Shown here in pieces: positions 43,435-51,173 of a stretch of 64,000 bases of DNA. Position 1 is the first letter of the stretch. The number at the start of each line of letters is the position of its first letter. Source of the stretch: Mycobacterium yunnanensis (GTDB lineage: Bacteria; Actinomycetota; Actinomycetes; Mycobacteriales; Mycobacteriaceae). A program made the translations under genes and the position numbers. The notes below the pieces were generated by a model, which did no database searches, was not told where the DNA came from, and worked only from the letters and a program-made list of their open reading frames with translations. The stretch is from NCBI RefSeq assembly GCF_025823185.1, contig NZ_JACKVK010000002.1, positions 62,001 through 126,000 on the forward strand. Reading direction: 5' to 3'.

Positions 43435-44663
43435 GGGTGTCGGTGGCCGTGATCGGCGGCGGGCCGTCGGGCCTGACCGCCGCCGCGGCCCTCGCGCCGG
43501 TCGTCGACGGCGAGGTTCTGGTGCTCGAGCGCGAGGCGCGCACCGGTGGAATCCCAAGGCACAGCGATCATCTCGGTTACGGTCTACGGGATCTCAAGCG
43601 GTTCGTGTCGGGGCCGACCTACGCCCGCACGCTGACCGACCTCGCCCGCGACGCCGGTGCGCGGCTGCAGACCGAGACCATGGTCACCGGCTGGGGCGGG
43701 CAACGCACGCTCGAGGTCACCTCGCCGCGCGGGCGCCACGTCGTCGAGGCCGACGCCATCGTCCTGGCGACCGGAGCCAGGGAGCGTCCCCGCCCGGCCC
43801 GCCTGATCCCCGGCGACCGGCCCAGCGGCGTCTACACCACCGGGCAGCTGCAAAACCTCGTCCACGTCCAGCACTCCAGGGTTGGCCACCGGGCGGTCGT
43901 CGTCGGCGCGGAACTCGTCAGCTGGTCGGCGGTCCTCACCTTGCGCGAATCAGGTTGTCCGACAGTCGCGATGGTCACCGGCCATCAGCGCTCGGAGTCC
44001 TACGCCGCCTTCCGCATCCCCGGCCGCGCGTTGCTGCGCGGCCCGGTGCTGACGCGCAGCCGTGTGGTGAGCGTCGACGGCAAGGAGCGGGTGCGCTCGG
44101 TGACGGTGGAACACGTCGACACCGGTCGGCGCTCGGTGATCGAGTGCGACACGGTCGTCATGACGGGGGACTGGATCCCCGACCACGAACTGGCCCGCAC
44201 CGCCGGCCTGTCGATGGACGCGGCCACCCGCGGCCCCGTCGTCGACGCCGGTCTGCGGACCAGCGCGCCAGGAGTGTTCGCGGTGGGGAACCTGGTGCAC
44301 CCCGTCGACACCGCCGACGCGGCCGCCCTCGACGGTCGGCACGTGGCGCCCAGGGTTCGCGACTGGCTCGCAGGCGTGCGGCCGTCGCCGGGTGTCCGAA
44401 TCCGCAGCCTCGCGCCGTTGCGCTGGGTCACACCACAACTCGTCGTCCCCGGCGGTGGCTCGGCTCCACGCGACGACCTGCTGTTCTGGGTCGACGAGTA
44501 TCACCGCGCACCGAGACTGCGGGCCGTGCAGGACGGCCGCACCATCGGGACCACGCGCACGGCGTGGCCTGCCGCTCCAGGTCGGATCTTCCGGGCACCG
44601 TGGTCGTTGGTGTCCGACGCCGATCCTGCGGGTGGCGACGTCACCGTAGGTCTGCTCGTCTGA
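43431..44663 (+). CDS. FAD/NAD(P)-dependent oxidoreductase, GlpB/HcnB/opine-oxidase-A-like
   Basis: 410-residue two-dinucleotide-domain flavoprotein. AVIGGGPSGLTAAAAL at residues 6-21, then TGGIPRHSDHLGYGLRDLKR, a pattern shared with opine oxidase and hydrogen cyanide synthase subunits and with the TM1433-type partner of GlpA-like enzymes. The second nucleotide region is HRAVVVGAELVSWSAV near 150, in which the usual GxG is altered to VGAE, so NAD(P) binding may be weak or lost. GTG start overlapping the GlpA-like stop (GTGA). A clear subunit partner of the preceding dehydrogenase. Confidence 0.82.
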   Translation: MRVSVAVIGGGPSGLTAAAALAPVVDGEVLVLEREARTGGIPRHSDHLGYGLRDLKRFVSGPTYARTLTDLARDAGARLQTETMVTGWGGQRTLEVTSPRGRHVVEADAIVLATGARERPRPARLIPGDRPSGVYTTGQLQNLVHVQHSRVGHRAVVVGAELVSWSAVLTLRESGCPTVAMVTGHQRSESYAAFRIPGRALLRGPVLTRSRVVSVDGKERVRSVTVEHVDTGRRSVIECDTVVMTGDWIPDHELARTAGLSMDAATRGPVVDAGLRTSAPGVFAVGNLVHPVDTADAAALDGRHVAPRVRDWLAGVRPSPGVRIRSLAPLRWVTPQLVVPGGGSAPRDDLLFWVDEYHRAPRLRAVQDGRTIGTTRTAWPAAPGRIFRAPWSLVSDADPAGGDVTVGLLV

Positions 44664-44703
44664 CAAGGTTGACGTGCAACCGTCACCCGTCAGGAGGCCG
44701 CTC

Positions 44704-44997
44704 ATGTCCGTCACCGTTCTGCTCGAGCTGAGGTTCAAGCCCGAATCGGTCGCCGAGGCCCGCGAGGTGTTCACCCGCGAACTCGTCAAGACCCGCGCCC
44801 ATAAGGGTGCGCTGACGTGCGACGTGCTCGTCGACGAGGACGACGAGGCGCACTGGATCATCTACGAGGTGTGGGAGACCGTCGCCGACGACGAGGCCTA
44901 TCGCGCCTTCCGCGCCGGTGACGGCAAGATCGTCGACCTGCCGCCGCTGCTGGCCGCGCCGCCGGTCAAGACTCGCTTCGTCACGACCGACGTCTAA
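44704..44997 (+). CDS. Antibiotic biosynthesis monooxygenase (ABM) domain protein
   Basis: 97-residue ferredoxin-fold ABM-type protein: [22 protein letters not shown] at the N-terminus and [20 protein letters not shown] near residue 50, the typical strand-helix pattern including the E-W region. Such proteins act as small monooxygenases or aldehyde/quinol handling enzymes, or are structural. ATG at 44704 with AGGAGG 6 bp upstream, 40 bp after the flavoprotein gene; probably the last gene of the GntR-controlled operon, followed by a hairpin. Confidence 0.78.
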   Translation: MSVTVLLELRFKPESVAEAREVFTRELVKTRAHKGALTCDVLVDEDDEAHWIIYEVWETVADDEAYRAFRAGDGKIVDLPPLLAAPPVKTRFVTTDV

Positions 44998-45003
44998 GCC
45001 CCG

Positions 45004-45060
45004 CGAGTGGCCACCTGTCGCGCGCCTTTCCGTCGCGCGCGCATCGCAGGTGGCCACTCG
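45004..45060. terminator. Long perfect hairpin between the ABM gene and crp
   Basis: Perfect 14-bp arms, CGAGTGGCCACCTG (45004-45017) and CAGGTGGCCACTCG (45047-45060), with a GC-rich 29-nt loop, beginning 6 bp after the ABM stop. It most likely ends the upstream operon. There is no T-tract; it could instead be a dispersed intergenic palindrome. Confidence 0.6.
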
Positions 45061-45167
45061 GCGCGTCGAATTGGGGCTTGGTGCTTTACAAACACCGTCG
45101 TCCCGACCACGCTCACAGGCATGTGCGCGCAAATCGAGACACTCGACACTCGTCGCCCGAGGTCGGC

Positions 45168-45869
45168 ATGAGGTCGACGGTCGACCCCGGCAACGTCGAG
45201 GACGTCCTCGCCCGCTCCGGCATCGTCCAGGGAGTGGAGCCCGCCGCCGTAGCCGCCCTTGCCAATCAGTTGCAGCCCGTTGACTTCCCGCGGGGGCACA
45301 CGATCTTCGTCGAAGGCGAGCCGGGTGACCGGCTCTACATCATCATCTCGGGCAAGGTGAAGATCGTTCGCAGCGCACCGGACGGCCGTGAGAACCTGCT
45401 CACGATCATGGGTCCCTCGGACATGTTCGGCGAGCTGGCCATCTTCGATCCCGGCCCGCGGACGTCCAGCGTCACCACCATCACGCAGGTGCGTGCGGTG
45501 TCGATGGATCGGGAGGCGTTGCGCGCGTGGATTGCCGGACGCCCCGAGATCGCCGAGCAGTTGCTGAGGGTTCTGGCCCGCCGGCTACGCCGCACCAACA
45601 ACAACCTCGGTGACCTGATCTTCACCGACGTTCCCGGCCGCGTGGCCAAACAACTCCTGCAGCTCGTGCAACGCTTCGGGGCTCAGGAGGGCAACGCGCT
45701 GCGCGTCACCCACGATCTGACCCAGGAGGAGATCGCGCAGCTGGTCGGGGCGTCGCGTGAAACCGTGAACAAGGCACTTGCGGACTTCAGTCAACGCGGC
45801 TGGATTCGTGTCGAGGGCAAGGGTGTCCTGATCTTGGATCCGGAGAGGCTGGCCAAGCGAGCCCGCTGA
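45168..45869 (+). CDS. crp: CRP/FNR-family cAMP-responsive regulator (Rv3676-like)
   Basis: 233 residues, very similar from memory to the M. tuberculosis CRP Rv3676 (224). cAMP-binding beta-roll at about residues 20-125, with the phosphate-binding cassette [15 protein letters not shown] near 88; dimer helix; [28 protein letters not shown] near 180-204. The N-terminus is about nine residues longer than the usual form. Because the true Rv3676 orthologue normally sits elsewhere, this could be a second CRP (fast growers such as M. smegmatis are known to carry two); the whole genome would settle it. ATG at 45168. Confidence 0.88.
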   Translation: MRSTVDPGNVEDVLARSGIVQGVEPAAVAALANQLQPVDFPRGHTIFVEGEPGDRLYIIISGKVKIVRSAPDGRENLLTIMGPSDMFGELAIFDPGPRTSSVTTITQVRAVSMDREALRAWIAGRPEIAEQLLRVLARRLRRTNNNLGDLIFTDVPGRVAKQLLQLVQRFGAQEGNALRVTHDLTQEEIAQLVGASRETVNKALADFSQRGWIRVEGKGVLILDPERLAKRAR

Positions 45870-45968
45870 CCCGCGCGTTGACGGTTCCGGTCCGATCGTC
45901 CATGCTCGAAGTTACCGGCGAGTATCAAGACGCGCCGCGTGATCGAACCGGATCTGGAGAGATCGACC

Positions 45969-46862
45969 ATGAACGACGTGAACTTCCTCGACCTGCACGG
46001 TGAACGGGTTGCCTACCGCGACGAGGGCAGCGGCGAGGTCTTGCTCCTGATCCACGGCATGGCGGGCAGCTCGGATGCCTGGCGCGACCTCATCCCGCTG
46101 CTGGCCAAGAAGTACCGCGTGGTCGCGCCCGACCTGCTGGGCCACGGCCAGTCGGTCAAGCCCCGCGGCGACTACTCGCTCGGCGCGTTCGCGGTGTCGC
46201 TGCGCGATTTGCTCGACGAGCTTGGCATCGCGCAGGCGACGATCGTGGGGCACTCCCTCGGCGGCGGGGTGGCGATGCAGTTCCTCTATCAGCATCCGGA
46301 CTACTGCGACCGACTGATCCTGATCAGCAGTGGCGGCCTGGGTTCCGACGTCGGCCTGATCCTTCGGCTGCTGTCTGCGCCGGGGGCCGAATTGGTGTTG
46401 CCGGTCATCGCGCCACCGCCAGTTCTCAAGGTGGGCAACAAGATCGGAGCGTGGTTCACCGCCTCGGGCATGCGCAATCCGCGCGCCAGCGAGATTTGGC
46501 GGGCCTACTCGTCGTTCTCCGACCGCCCGACACGGGACGCCTTCCTGCGCACGTTGCGCTCGGTGGTCGACTACCGCGGCCAGGCTGTGAGCGCGCTGAA
46601 CCGATTGCACATCCGTGCAGAGATGCCGACCCTGGCCATCTGGGGCGAGGACGACCGAATCATCCCCGTCGACCACGGACACGCCGCCATGACTGCCCGG
46701 CCCGGTGCACGCCTGGAGGTGCTGCCCGGCGTCGGCCACTTCGCTCATGTCGAGGCGCCATACGAGGTTGCCGAGCTCATCGACGACTTCATGCAGTCGA
46801 CGAAGCGTGACACCGGCATCGACGCGCCAAATGTGTCGTCGCCTGCCGATTCCGGCAAATAG
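45969..46862 (+). CDS. Alpha/beta hydrolase
   Basis: 297 residues. Oxyanion-hole segment LLLIHGMAGSSDAW near residue 26, nucleophile elbow VGHSLGGG near 97-104 (Ser), acid in WGEDDRIIP near 228 and His in GVGHFAHVEAP near 256: a complete catalytic triad. ATG at 45969 with GGAGAG 8 bp upstream; GTG at 45939 is a weaker alternative. It precedes the reductase-desaturase pair, from which it is separated by an inverted repeat, so it may be independently transcribed. Ester/lactone substrate unknown. Confidence 0.82.
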   Translation: MNDVNFLDLHGERVAYRDEGSGEVLLLIHGMAGSSDAWRDLIPLLAKKYRVVAPDLLGHGQSVKPRGDYSLGAFAVSLRDLLDELGIAQATIVGHSLGGGVAMQFLYQHPDYCDRLILISSGGLGSDVGLILRLLSAPGAELVLPVIAPPPVLKVGNKIGAWFTASGMRNPRASEIWRAYSSFSDRPTRDAFLRTLRSVVDYRGQAVSALNRLHIRAEMPTLAIWGEDDRIIPVDHGHAAMTARPGARLEVLPGVGHFAHVEAPYEVAELIDDFMQSTKRDTGIDAPNVSSPADSGK

Positions 46863-46874
46863 CCTCCCAGTTCG

Positions 46875-46895
46875 CCAAAGTCGGGTTGACTTTGG
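46875..46895. promoter_or_regulatory. Inverted repeat upstream of the first reductase-desaturase operon
   Basis: Perfect 8-bp arms CCAAAGTC (46875-46882) and GACTTTGG (46888-46895) with 5-bp centre. The right half contains TTGACT, a possible -35, so the repeat could be an operator for the desaturase operon. It could also be a short terminator for the hydrolase gene. Confidence 0.45.
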
Positions 46896-46971
46896 TTACT
46901 GGTGGGTATTGGGTGTACAGGTGTTCACTAAAAGAGCGCCGTAAGCCCATCGACGGATCCTGAGGTGCACG

Positions 46972-48108
46972 ATGGCCCTGAACTTGCGCGACCTGGTCAG
47001 CTGGACGGAGAAACCTGCTCGCAAGGTCGAGGCTGACACCGGATCGCCGAAGAACCTGCTGCGCGGTCTTGCGGCGCGGGCGACGACTCCGCTGCTGCCC
47101 GACGATTACCTGACGTTGCTCAACCCGTTGTGGTCGGCGCGTGAACTCCGCGGCGAAGTCGTTGACGTGCACAAGGAAACCGAAGACACCGCGACGGTGA
47201 CCATTCGGCCGGGTTGGGGGTTCACCGGGGAGTACCAGCCCGGACAGTACGTCGGCATCGGGCTGAGCATCGACGGAAAGTGGCATTGGCGGTCGTACTC
47301 GCTGACCTCCATCCCGATCCGCGACAAGAAGCACATCTCCATCACCGTGAAGGCAACCCCGGAGGGGTTCCTGTCAACCCACTTGGTGAACGGTGTGCAA
47401 CCCGGAACGATTGTTCGCTTGGCATCACCCAAGGGCGACTTCTCATTGCCCGATCCGCCGCCGGCCAAGATGCTCCTCGTGACCGCCGGCAGCGGTATCA
47501 CCCCGGTCATGGCGATGCTGCGCTCGATGACGCTGCGCGGGCAGACCTCCGACGTGGTTCACATTCATTCGGCGCCGACGGCGGATGCGGTGATCTTCCA
47601 CGACGAACTGCGGGAACTCGACCGCAGTGAGGCGACCTACGAGCTGCTTCTCCAACTGACCGAGGACATGGGCCATCTCGACTTCGAGTCCGAACTCGAC
47701 CGGTTGGTGCCGGACTGGAAGGACAGACCGACCTGGGCCTGCGGACCACCGGCCATGCTCGACACCCTGGAGACGGTGTGGGCCGACGCAGGCGTGCCGG
47801 AGGATCGACTCCACATGGAGCGCTTCGTCATCGCGCGGACCGACAAGGGCGGTGAGGGCGGCACGGTGACCTTCGCCCTGTCGGACAAGACGGCAGAAGT
47901 CGACGGTGCCACCACGCTGTTGGAGGCGGGCGAGAAGCTCGGCATCCAAATGCCGTTCGGCTGCCGAATGGGTATCTGCCAAACATGCGTGCTGCCATTG
48001 GAATCCGGCAATGTACGCGACATCCGGTCGGGCAACGAGCACGGCGAGGGTGACCGAATTCAGACCTGTGTTTCCGCCGCTTCCGGCGACTGCACGCTCA
48101 ACATCTAA
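46972..48108 (+). CDS. Ferredoxin-NAD(P) reductase/oxygenase-reductase of the DesA3 system (Rv3230c-like)
   Basis: Electron-transfer partner of the stearoyl-CoA Delta9 desaturase. 378 residues: FAD-binding domain with WRSYSLTS near 104 (RxYS motif), NAD(P) domain with [15 protein letters not shown] near 168 and [11 protein letters not shown] near 255, then a C-terminal plant-type [2Fe-2S] domain with CRMGICQTC near 329 and the final Cys in QTCVSAA near 365. Rv3230c of M. tuberculosis is established as the reductase for DesA3. ATG at 46972. The desaturase gene follows 11 bp later. Confidence 0.92.
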   Translation: MALNLRDLVSWTEKPARKVEADTGSPKNLLRGLAARATTPLLPDDYLTLLNPLWSARELRGEVVDVHKETEDTATVTIRPGWGFTGEYQPGQYVGIGLSIDGKWHWRSYSLTSIPIRDKKHISITVKATPEGFLSTHLVNGVQPGTIVRLASPKGDFSLPDPPPAKMLLVTAGSGITPVMAMLRSMTLRGQTSDVVHIHSAPTADAVIFHDELRELDRSEATYELLLQLTEDMGHLDFESELDRLVPDWKDRPTWACGPPAMLDTLETVWADAGVPEDRLHMERFVIARTDKGGEGGTVTFALSDKTAEVDGATTLLEAGEKLGIQMPFGCRMGICQTCVLPLESGNVRDIRSGNEHGEGDRIQTCVSAASGDCTLNI

Positions 48109-48119
48109 GGAGTCGGAAC

Positions 48120-49355
48120 ATGGCCATCAGTGACATCAAGGAATACGCCCACCTCACCCCCGAGGACGTCGAGGAACTGGGTCGCGAGCTCGACGCCATC
48201 CGTGCCGACATCGAGGAATCGCGCGGCGCCCGCGACGCCCAGTACATCCGCAAGACCATCCAGCTGCAACGCGGTCTGGCCGCCTTCGGTCGGATTGCGC
48301 TCTTCGCCAGCCGGGACAAGCTCGCCTGGACGGCCGGCACGGCCGCACTAGCCACGGCGAAGATCATCGAGAACATGGAGTTGGGGCACAACATCACCCA
48401 CGGGCAGTGGGACTGGATGAACGACCCGGAGATCCACTCCACCGAGTGGGAGTGGGACACCACCTCACCTACTCAGCATTGGAAGAAGTCGCACAACTTC
48501 ATCCACCACAAGTACACCAACATCGTCGACCTCGACGACGACATCGGTTACGGGATCATGCGTCTCACGCGCGACCAGCGCTGGGAGAAGTGGATGATCG
48601 GCAACCCGATCTACAACATCCTGCTCGGTACCCTCTTCGAGTGGGGTGTGGCTCTGCACGGTGTCGAGACCACCAAGTGGCGCAAGGGTGAAAAGTCGCT
48701 GGCCGAGGTGCGCAAGGATCTGCGGATCATCGGGAAGAAGGTGGCCAAGCAGGTCGGCAAGGACTACATCGTGTTCCCGGCGTTGACCGGACCGGCGTGG
48801 AAGCACACCCTCGGGGCCAACGCGGTAGCCAACTTGATCCGCAACTACTGGGCTTACATGGTGATCTTCTGCGGGCACTTCCCCGACGGTGCGGAGAAGT
48901 TCACCAAGGAGGAGTACGAGAACGAGACGCAGGCCGAGTGGTACCTACGTCAGATGCTCGGCTCGGCCAACTTCCACGCCGGCCCGGTGATGGCCTTCAT
49001 GAGCGGAAACCTCTGCTACCAGATCGAGCACCACATGTTCCCCGATCTGCCAAGCAACCGCTACGCCGAGATCTCCGAACGTGTTCAGGCACTGTGCGAC
49101 AAGTACGACCTGCCCTACACCACGGGTCCGCTGCTGCGGCAGTACGGTCAGTCGTTCTGGACGATCCTGAAGTTGGCTCTGCCCAACAGGTTCCTGAAGG
49201 GTACGCCGGACGACGCACCGGAGACCAACTCGGAGTTGAAGTTCCGGATCCGCGGCGGTATGCGGGACACCTTCGGGGTCGATCCGGAGACGGGCCGCCG
49301 GCGGGGACTGCGGACGGCGCTGAAGGAGATGCAGAAGGACAAGGTGGCGGCGTAG
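48120..49355 (+). CDS. Membrane acyl-CoA desaturase (DesA3-like stearoyl-CoA Delta9 desaturase)
   Basis: 411-residue membrane di-iron desaturase. The three histidine boxes are visible: HNITH near residue 90, HNFIHH near 124 and QIEHHMFP near 302, the order expected for acyl-CoA/front-end type desaturases. With the reductase upstream it introduces a double bond into stearoyl- or palmitoyl-CoA to make oleate or palmitoleate for membrane and triacylglycerol lipids. ATG at 48120, Shine-Dalgarno AAGGAG 9 bp upstream. The final codons and stop lie in a 29-bp tandem repeat, followed by a strong terminator. A second, divergent copy of the pair lies at 56215-58471. Confidence 0.92.
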   Translation: MAISDIKEYAHLTPEDVEELGRELDAIRADIEESRGARDAQYIRKTIQLQRGLAAFGRIALFASRDKLAWTAGTAALATAKIIENMELGHNITHGQWDWMNDPEIHSTEWEWDTTSPTQHWKKSHNFIHHKYTNIVDLDDDIGYGIMRLTRDQRWEKWMIGNPIYNILLGTLFEWGVALHGVETTKWRKGEKSLAEVRKDLRIIGKKVAKQVGKDYIVFPALTGPAWKHTLGANAVANLIRNYWAYMVIFCGHFPDGAEKFTKEEYENETQAEWYLRQMLGSANFHAGPVMAFMSGNLCYQIEHHMFPDLPSNRYAEISERVQALCDKYDLPYTTGPLLRQYGQSFWTILKLALPNRFLKGTPDDAPETNSELKFRIRGGMRDTFGVDPETGRRRGLRTALKEMQKDKVAA

Positions 49356-49411
49356 CCCCACATCGGGCGGTGGTGGCGGCGTAGCCCCACATCGGGCGGT
49401 GGTGGCGGCCT
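49343..49411 (+). repeat. 29-bp tandem repeat covering the desaturase stop codon
   Basis: Bases 49343-49371 and 49372-49400 are identical, and a partial third copy of 9 bp follows. Each copy starts GGTGGCGGCGTAG, so the end of the reading frame with its TAG is repeated downstream. Looks like slippage duplication. Confidence 0.9.
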
Positions 49412-49428
49412 AGCCGCAGACTCGCGAC

Positions 49429-49462
49429 GATCGGCCCCGGCGGACATCCGCCGGGGCCGATC
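49429..49462. terminator. Strong convergent terminator hairpin
   Basis: Perfect 16-bp arms, GATCGGCCCCGGCGGA (49429-49444) and its complement (49447-49462), with almost no loop. It lies between the stop of the desaturase gene (+) and the stop of the GlsB-like gene (-), 49477, so it can serve both. Confidence 0.8.
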
Positions 49463-49476
49463 ATCGTAGGGGGGGC

Positions 49477-49758
49477 TTAGCGGGTGCGGGTCGAGTTGCG
49501 AGCGCCCACCCGGCTCCAAATCAGGATGACGATGACCGCTCCGATGATGGATCCGATGATGCCCGACGGTTGCAGGAAACCGTGCTCGGCGTCCTTGCCG
49601 AAGAGCAGGTAACCCAGGAAGCCGCCGACGAACGAACCGACGATGCCGAGCACGATGGTCATGACGACCGACATGCTCTGCTTACCGGGAATGAGCAGTC
49701 GGGCTATCGCTCCGGCGATGAGTCCTACGACGATGATGCTGACGATGAGTCCGAGCAT
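49477..49758 (-). CDS. GlsB/YeaQ/YmgE-family stress membrane protein
   Basis: 93-residue, very hydrophobic protein of the transglycosylase-associated/GlsB family: GLIVSIIVVGLIAGAIARLLIPG at the start, GIVGSFVGGFLGYLLFG in the middle, and IIGSIIGAVIVILIWSRV at the end, three membrane helices with glycine zippers. Family members are induced by general stress. ATG at 49758 with AAAGG upstream. Confidence 0.88.
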   Translation of the reverse strand: MLGLIVSIIVVGLIAGAIARLLIPGKQSMSVVMTIVLGIVGSFVGGFLGYLLFGKDAEHGFLQPSGIIGSIIGAVIVILIWSRVGARNSTRTR

Positions 49759-49840
49759 GGTGTGGGCCTTTCCGAGTGCACCCCGCAGGGGGCGTGGTAC
49801 CGGCAGGTCGAGCGAATGCTCGACGCTGACACCAGTCCAC

Positions 49841-49876
49841 CCTCCCTAGGGCTGCTCGGGTACACCCCTAGGGAGG
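49841..49876. terminator. Hairpin with nested CCCTAGGG palindromes downstream of the SDR gene
   Basis: Perfect 11-bp arms CCTCCCTAGGG (49841-49851) and CCCTAGGGAGG (49866-49876) with a 14-nt loop, 12 bp beyond the SDR stop. Each arm also contains the self-complementary CCCTAGGG, so a pair of operator-like sites for the GlsB promoter is an alternative reading. Confidence 0.45.
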
Positions 49877-49887
49877 TAATCCGCCTT

Positions 49888-50658
49888 CTAGGTGATCGTG
49901 ACTCCGCCGTCGACGGCGATCGTCTGTCCGGTCACGTAGCCGGCGGCCGGCGAGGCCAGCCACACCAGGGTCGCGGCCAGCTCGGCAGGATCGCCCATCC
50001 TCGGGACCACGAACCTGTGGGCGAGGGAGTCGAGATAGTCGGGCTTGTACTGGTCGGTCATCTCGGACTTGAAGAAGCCCGGAGCGATGGCGTTGACCCG
50101 AATGCCCTTGCGCGATCCCCACTGCTGGGCCAGGTCTCGGGTCAGGCCGACGATGGCGGCCTTGCTCGCGCTGTAGGCGGCCTGCGGCAGCCCGGCGGTC
50201 GTCAGGCCGAGGATGCTGGAGATGTTGACGATCGAACTGCCCGGCTGCATCACCTTGGCGCAGGCTTGGGCCGCCCAGTAGGACCCATGCAGGTTGACGT
50301 CGACCACGGCGCGGAACTCCTCGGGAGTCTCACGGGTGGCCGGGACCGCCGTGCCGATTCCGGCGTTGTTGACCAGTACGTCGACCCGGCCGAACTCCTC
50401 CATGGCGCGGTCGACCATGGTCTGACATTGGTCGGGGTCGACGACGTCGGTTTGCACGGTGAGCACCCGGCGACCCGTCGCGGACACCAGATCTGCTGTC
50501 GCGCCCAGCTTGTCGGTGCGCCTGGCCGCCAGCACGACATCGGCTCCGGCCTGCGCGCACGCCTGGGCGAACGCGACGCCGAGACCGGACGAGGCGCCGG
50601 TGACGATCGCGACCCGGTCCTGCAGGGTGAACAGGTTCATCACGTTCAGGTCAGCCAT
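49888..50658 (-). CDS. Short-chain dehydrogenase/reductase
   Basis: 256-residue classical SDR: cofactor motif TGASSGLG at residues 20-27, NNAG near 97, catalytic Ser in ISSILG near 147 and YSASK near 161-165, C-terminal GYVTGQTIAVDGG. The AARRTDKL after the second strand suggests NADP preference. ATG at 50658. Substrate unassigned; upstream neighbour is divergent. Confidence 0.88.
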   Translation of the reverse strand: MADLNVMNLFTLQDRVAIVTGASSGLGVAFAQACAQAGADVVLAARRTDKLGATADLVSATGRRVLTVQTDVVDPDQCQTMVDRAMEEFGRVDVLVNNAGIGTAVPATRETPEEFRAVVDVNLHGSYWAAQACAKVMQPGSSIVNISSILGLTTAGLPQAAYSASKAAIVGLTRDLAQQWGSRKGIRVNAIAPGFFKSEMTDQYKPDYLDSLAHRFVVPRMGDPAELAATLVWLASPAAGYVTGQTIAVDGGVTIT

Positions 50659-50771
50659 GGTTGATTTCTACCCTGTCGGGCGAGCCGCGCCGTAGCCGGC
50701 CACCGCGCTCACCGCCGTCCCCATGCCGAAAACGGCGGTGCCACGTCGCGGTCTGGCGGTAAACTGCGACC

Positions 50772-51161
50772 ATGCAACCGCCGGTGCCGATGAGTGAGGT
50801 CGGGGTCGGTGGCTGGGTGTTCACCGTGGCGTCCGTCGTGGCCCTGCTGGCCGCCGGGGTCGCCGTCCGGACGGGTCGGCGCCTGCTTCGCCGGTCCACC
50901 CCCGAGCTCGTGGTGTTGCTGAACGCCTCGGCGGCGTTCTACAGCCGCTGGCCCGAGGACCGGTTGTCGGCCGTCCCCGGTGACGAGCTGGCCGCCGAGG
51001 TGGCCAGATGTACCCGCATCGTCGAGCTCCTCGAGTCCCGGCAGGGCGCGTCGGGAGGTGCCTCACGGGGTGCCGTCGATGGTCTCAAGGCGTGGATTGC
51101 GCTGCTGGACAAGCGGATCGACAAACCCGTGCACTTGCCCTCGGGTGCCGCGTACGCCTAG
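50772..51161 (+). CDS. Small single-pass membrane protein, unknown
   Basis: 129 residues with one hydrophobic helix at about residues 13-33 (VGGWVFTVASVVALLAAGVA) followed by an RTGRRLLRR basic stretch, so a small membrane-anchored protein with a cytoplasmic C-terminal helical domain (about residues 45-115). No domain recognised. ATG at 50772; the LLM monooxygenase gene follows 12 bp later on the same strand and may be cotranscribed. Confidence 0.55.
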   Translation: MQPPVPMSEVGVGGWVFTVASVVALLAAGVAVRTGRRLLRRSTPELVVLLNASAAFYSRWPEDRLSAVPGDELAAEVARCTRIVELLESRQGASGGASRGAVDGLKAWIALLDKRIDKPVHLPSGAAYA

Positions 51162-51173
51162 CGTTTGGGCCTG

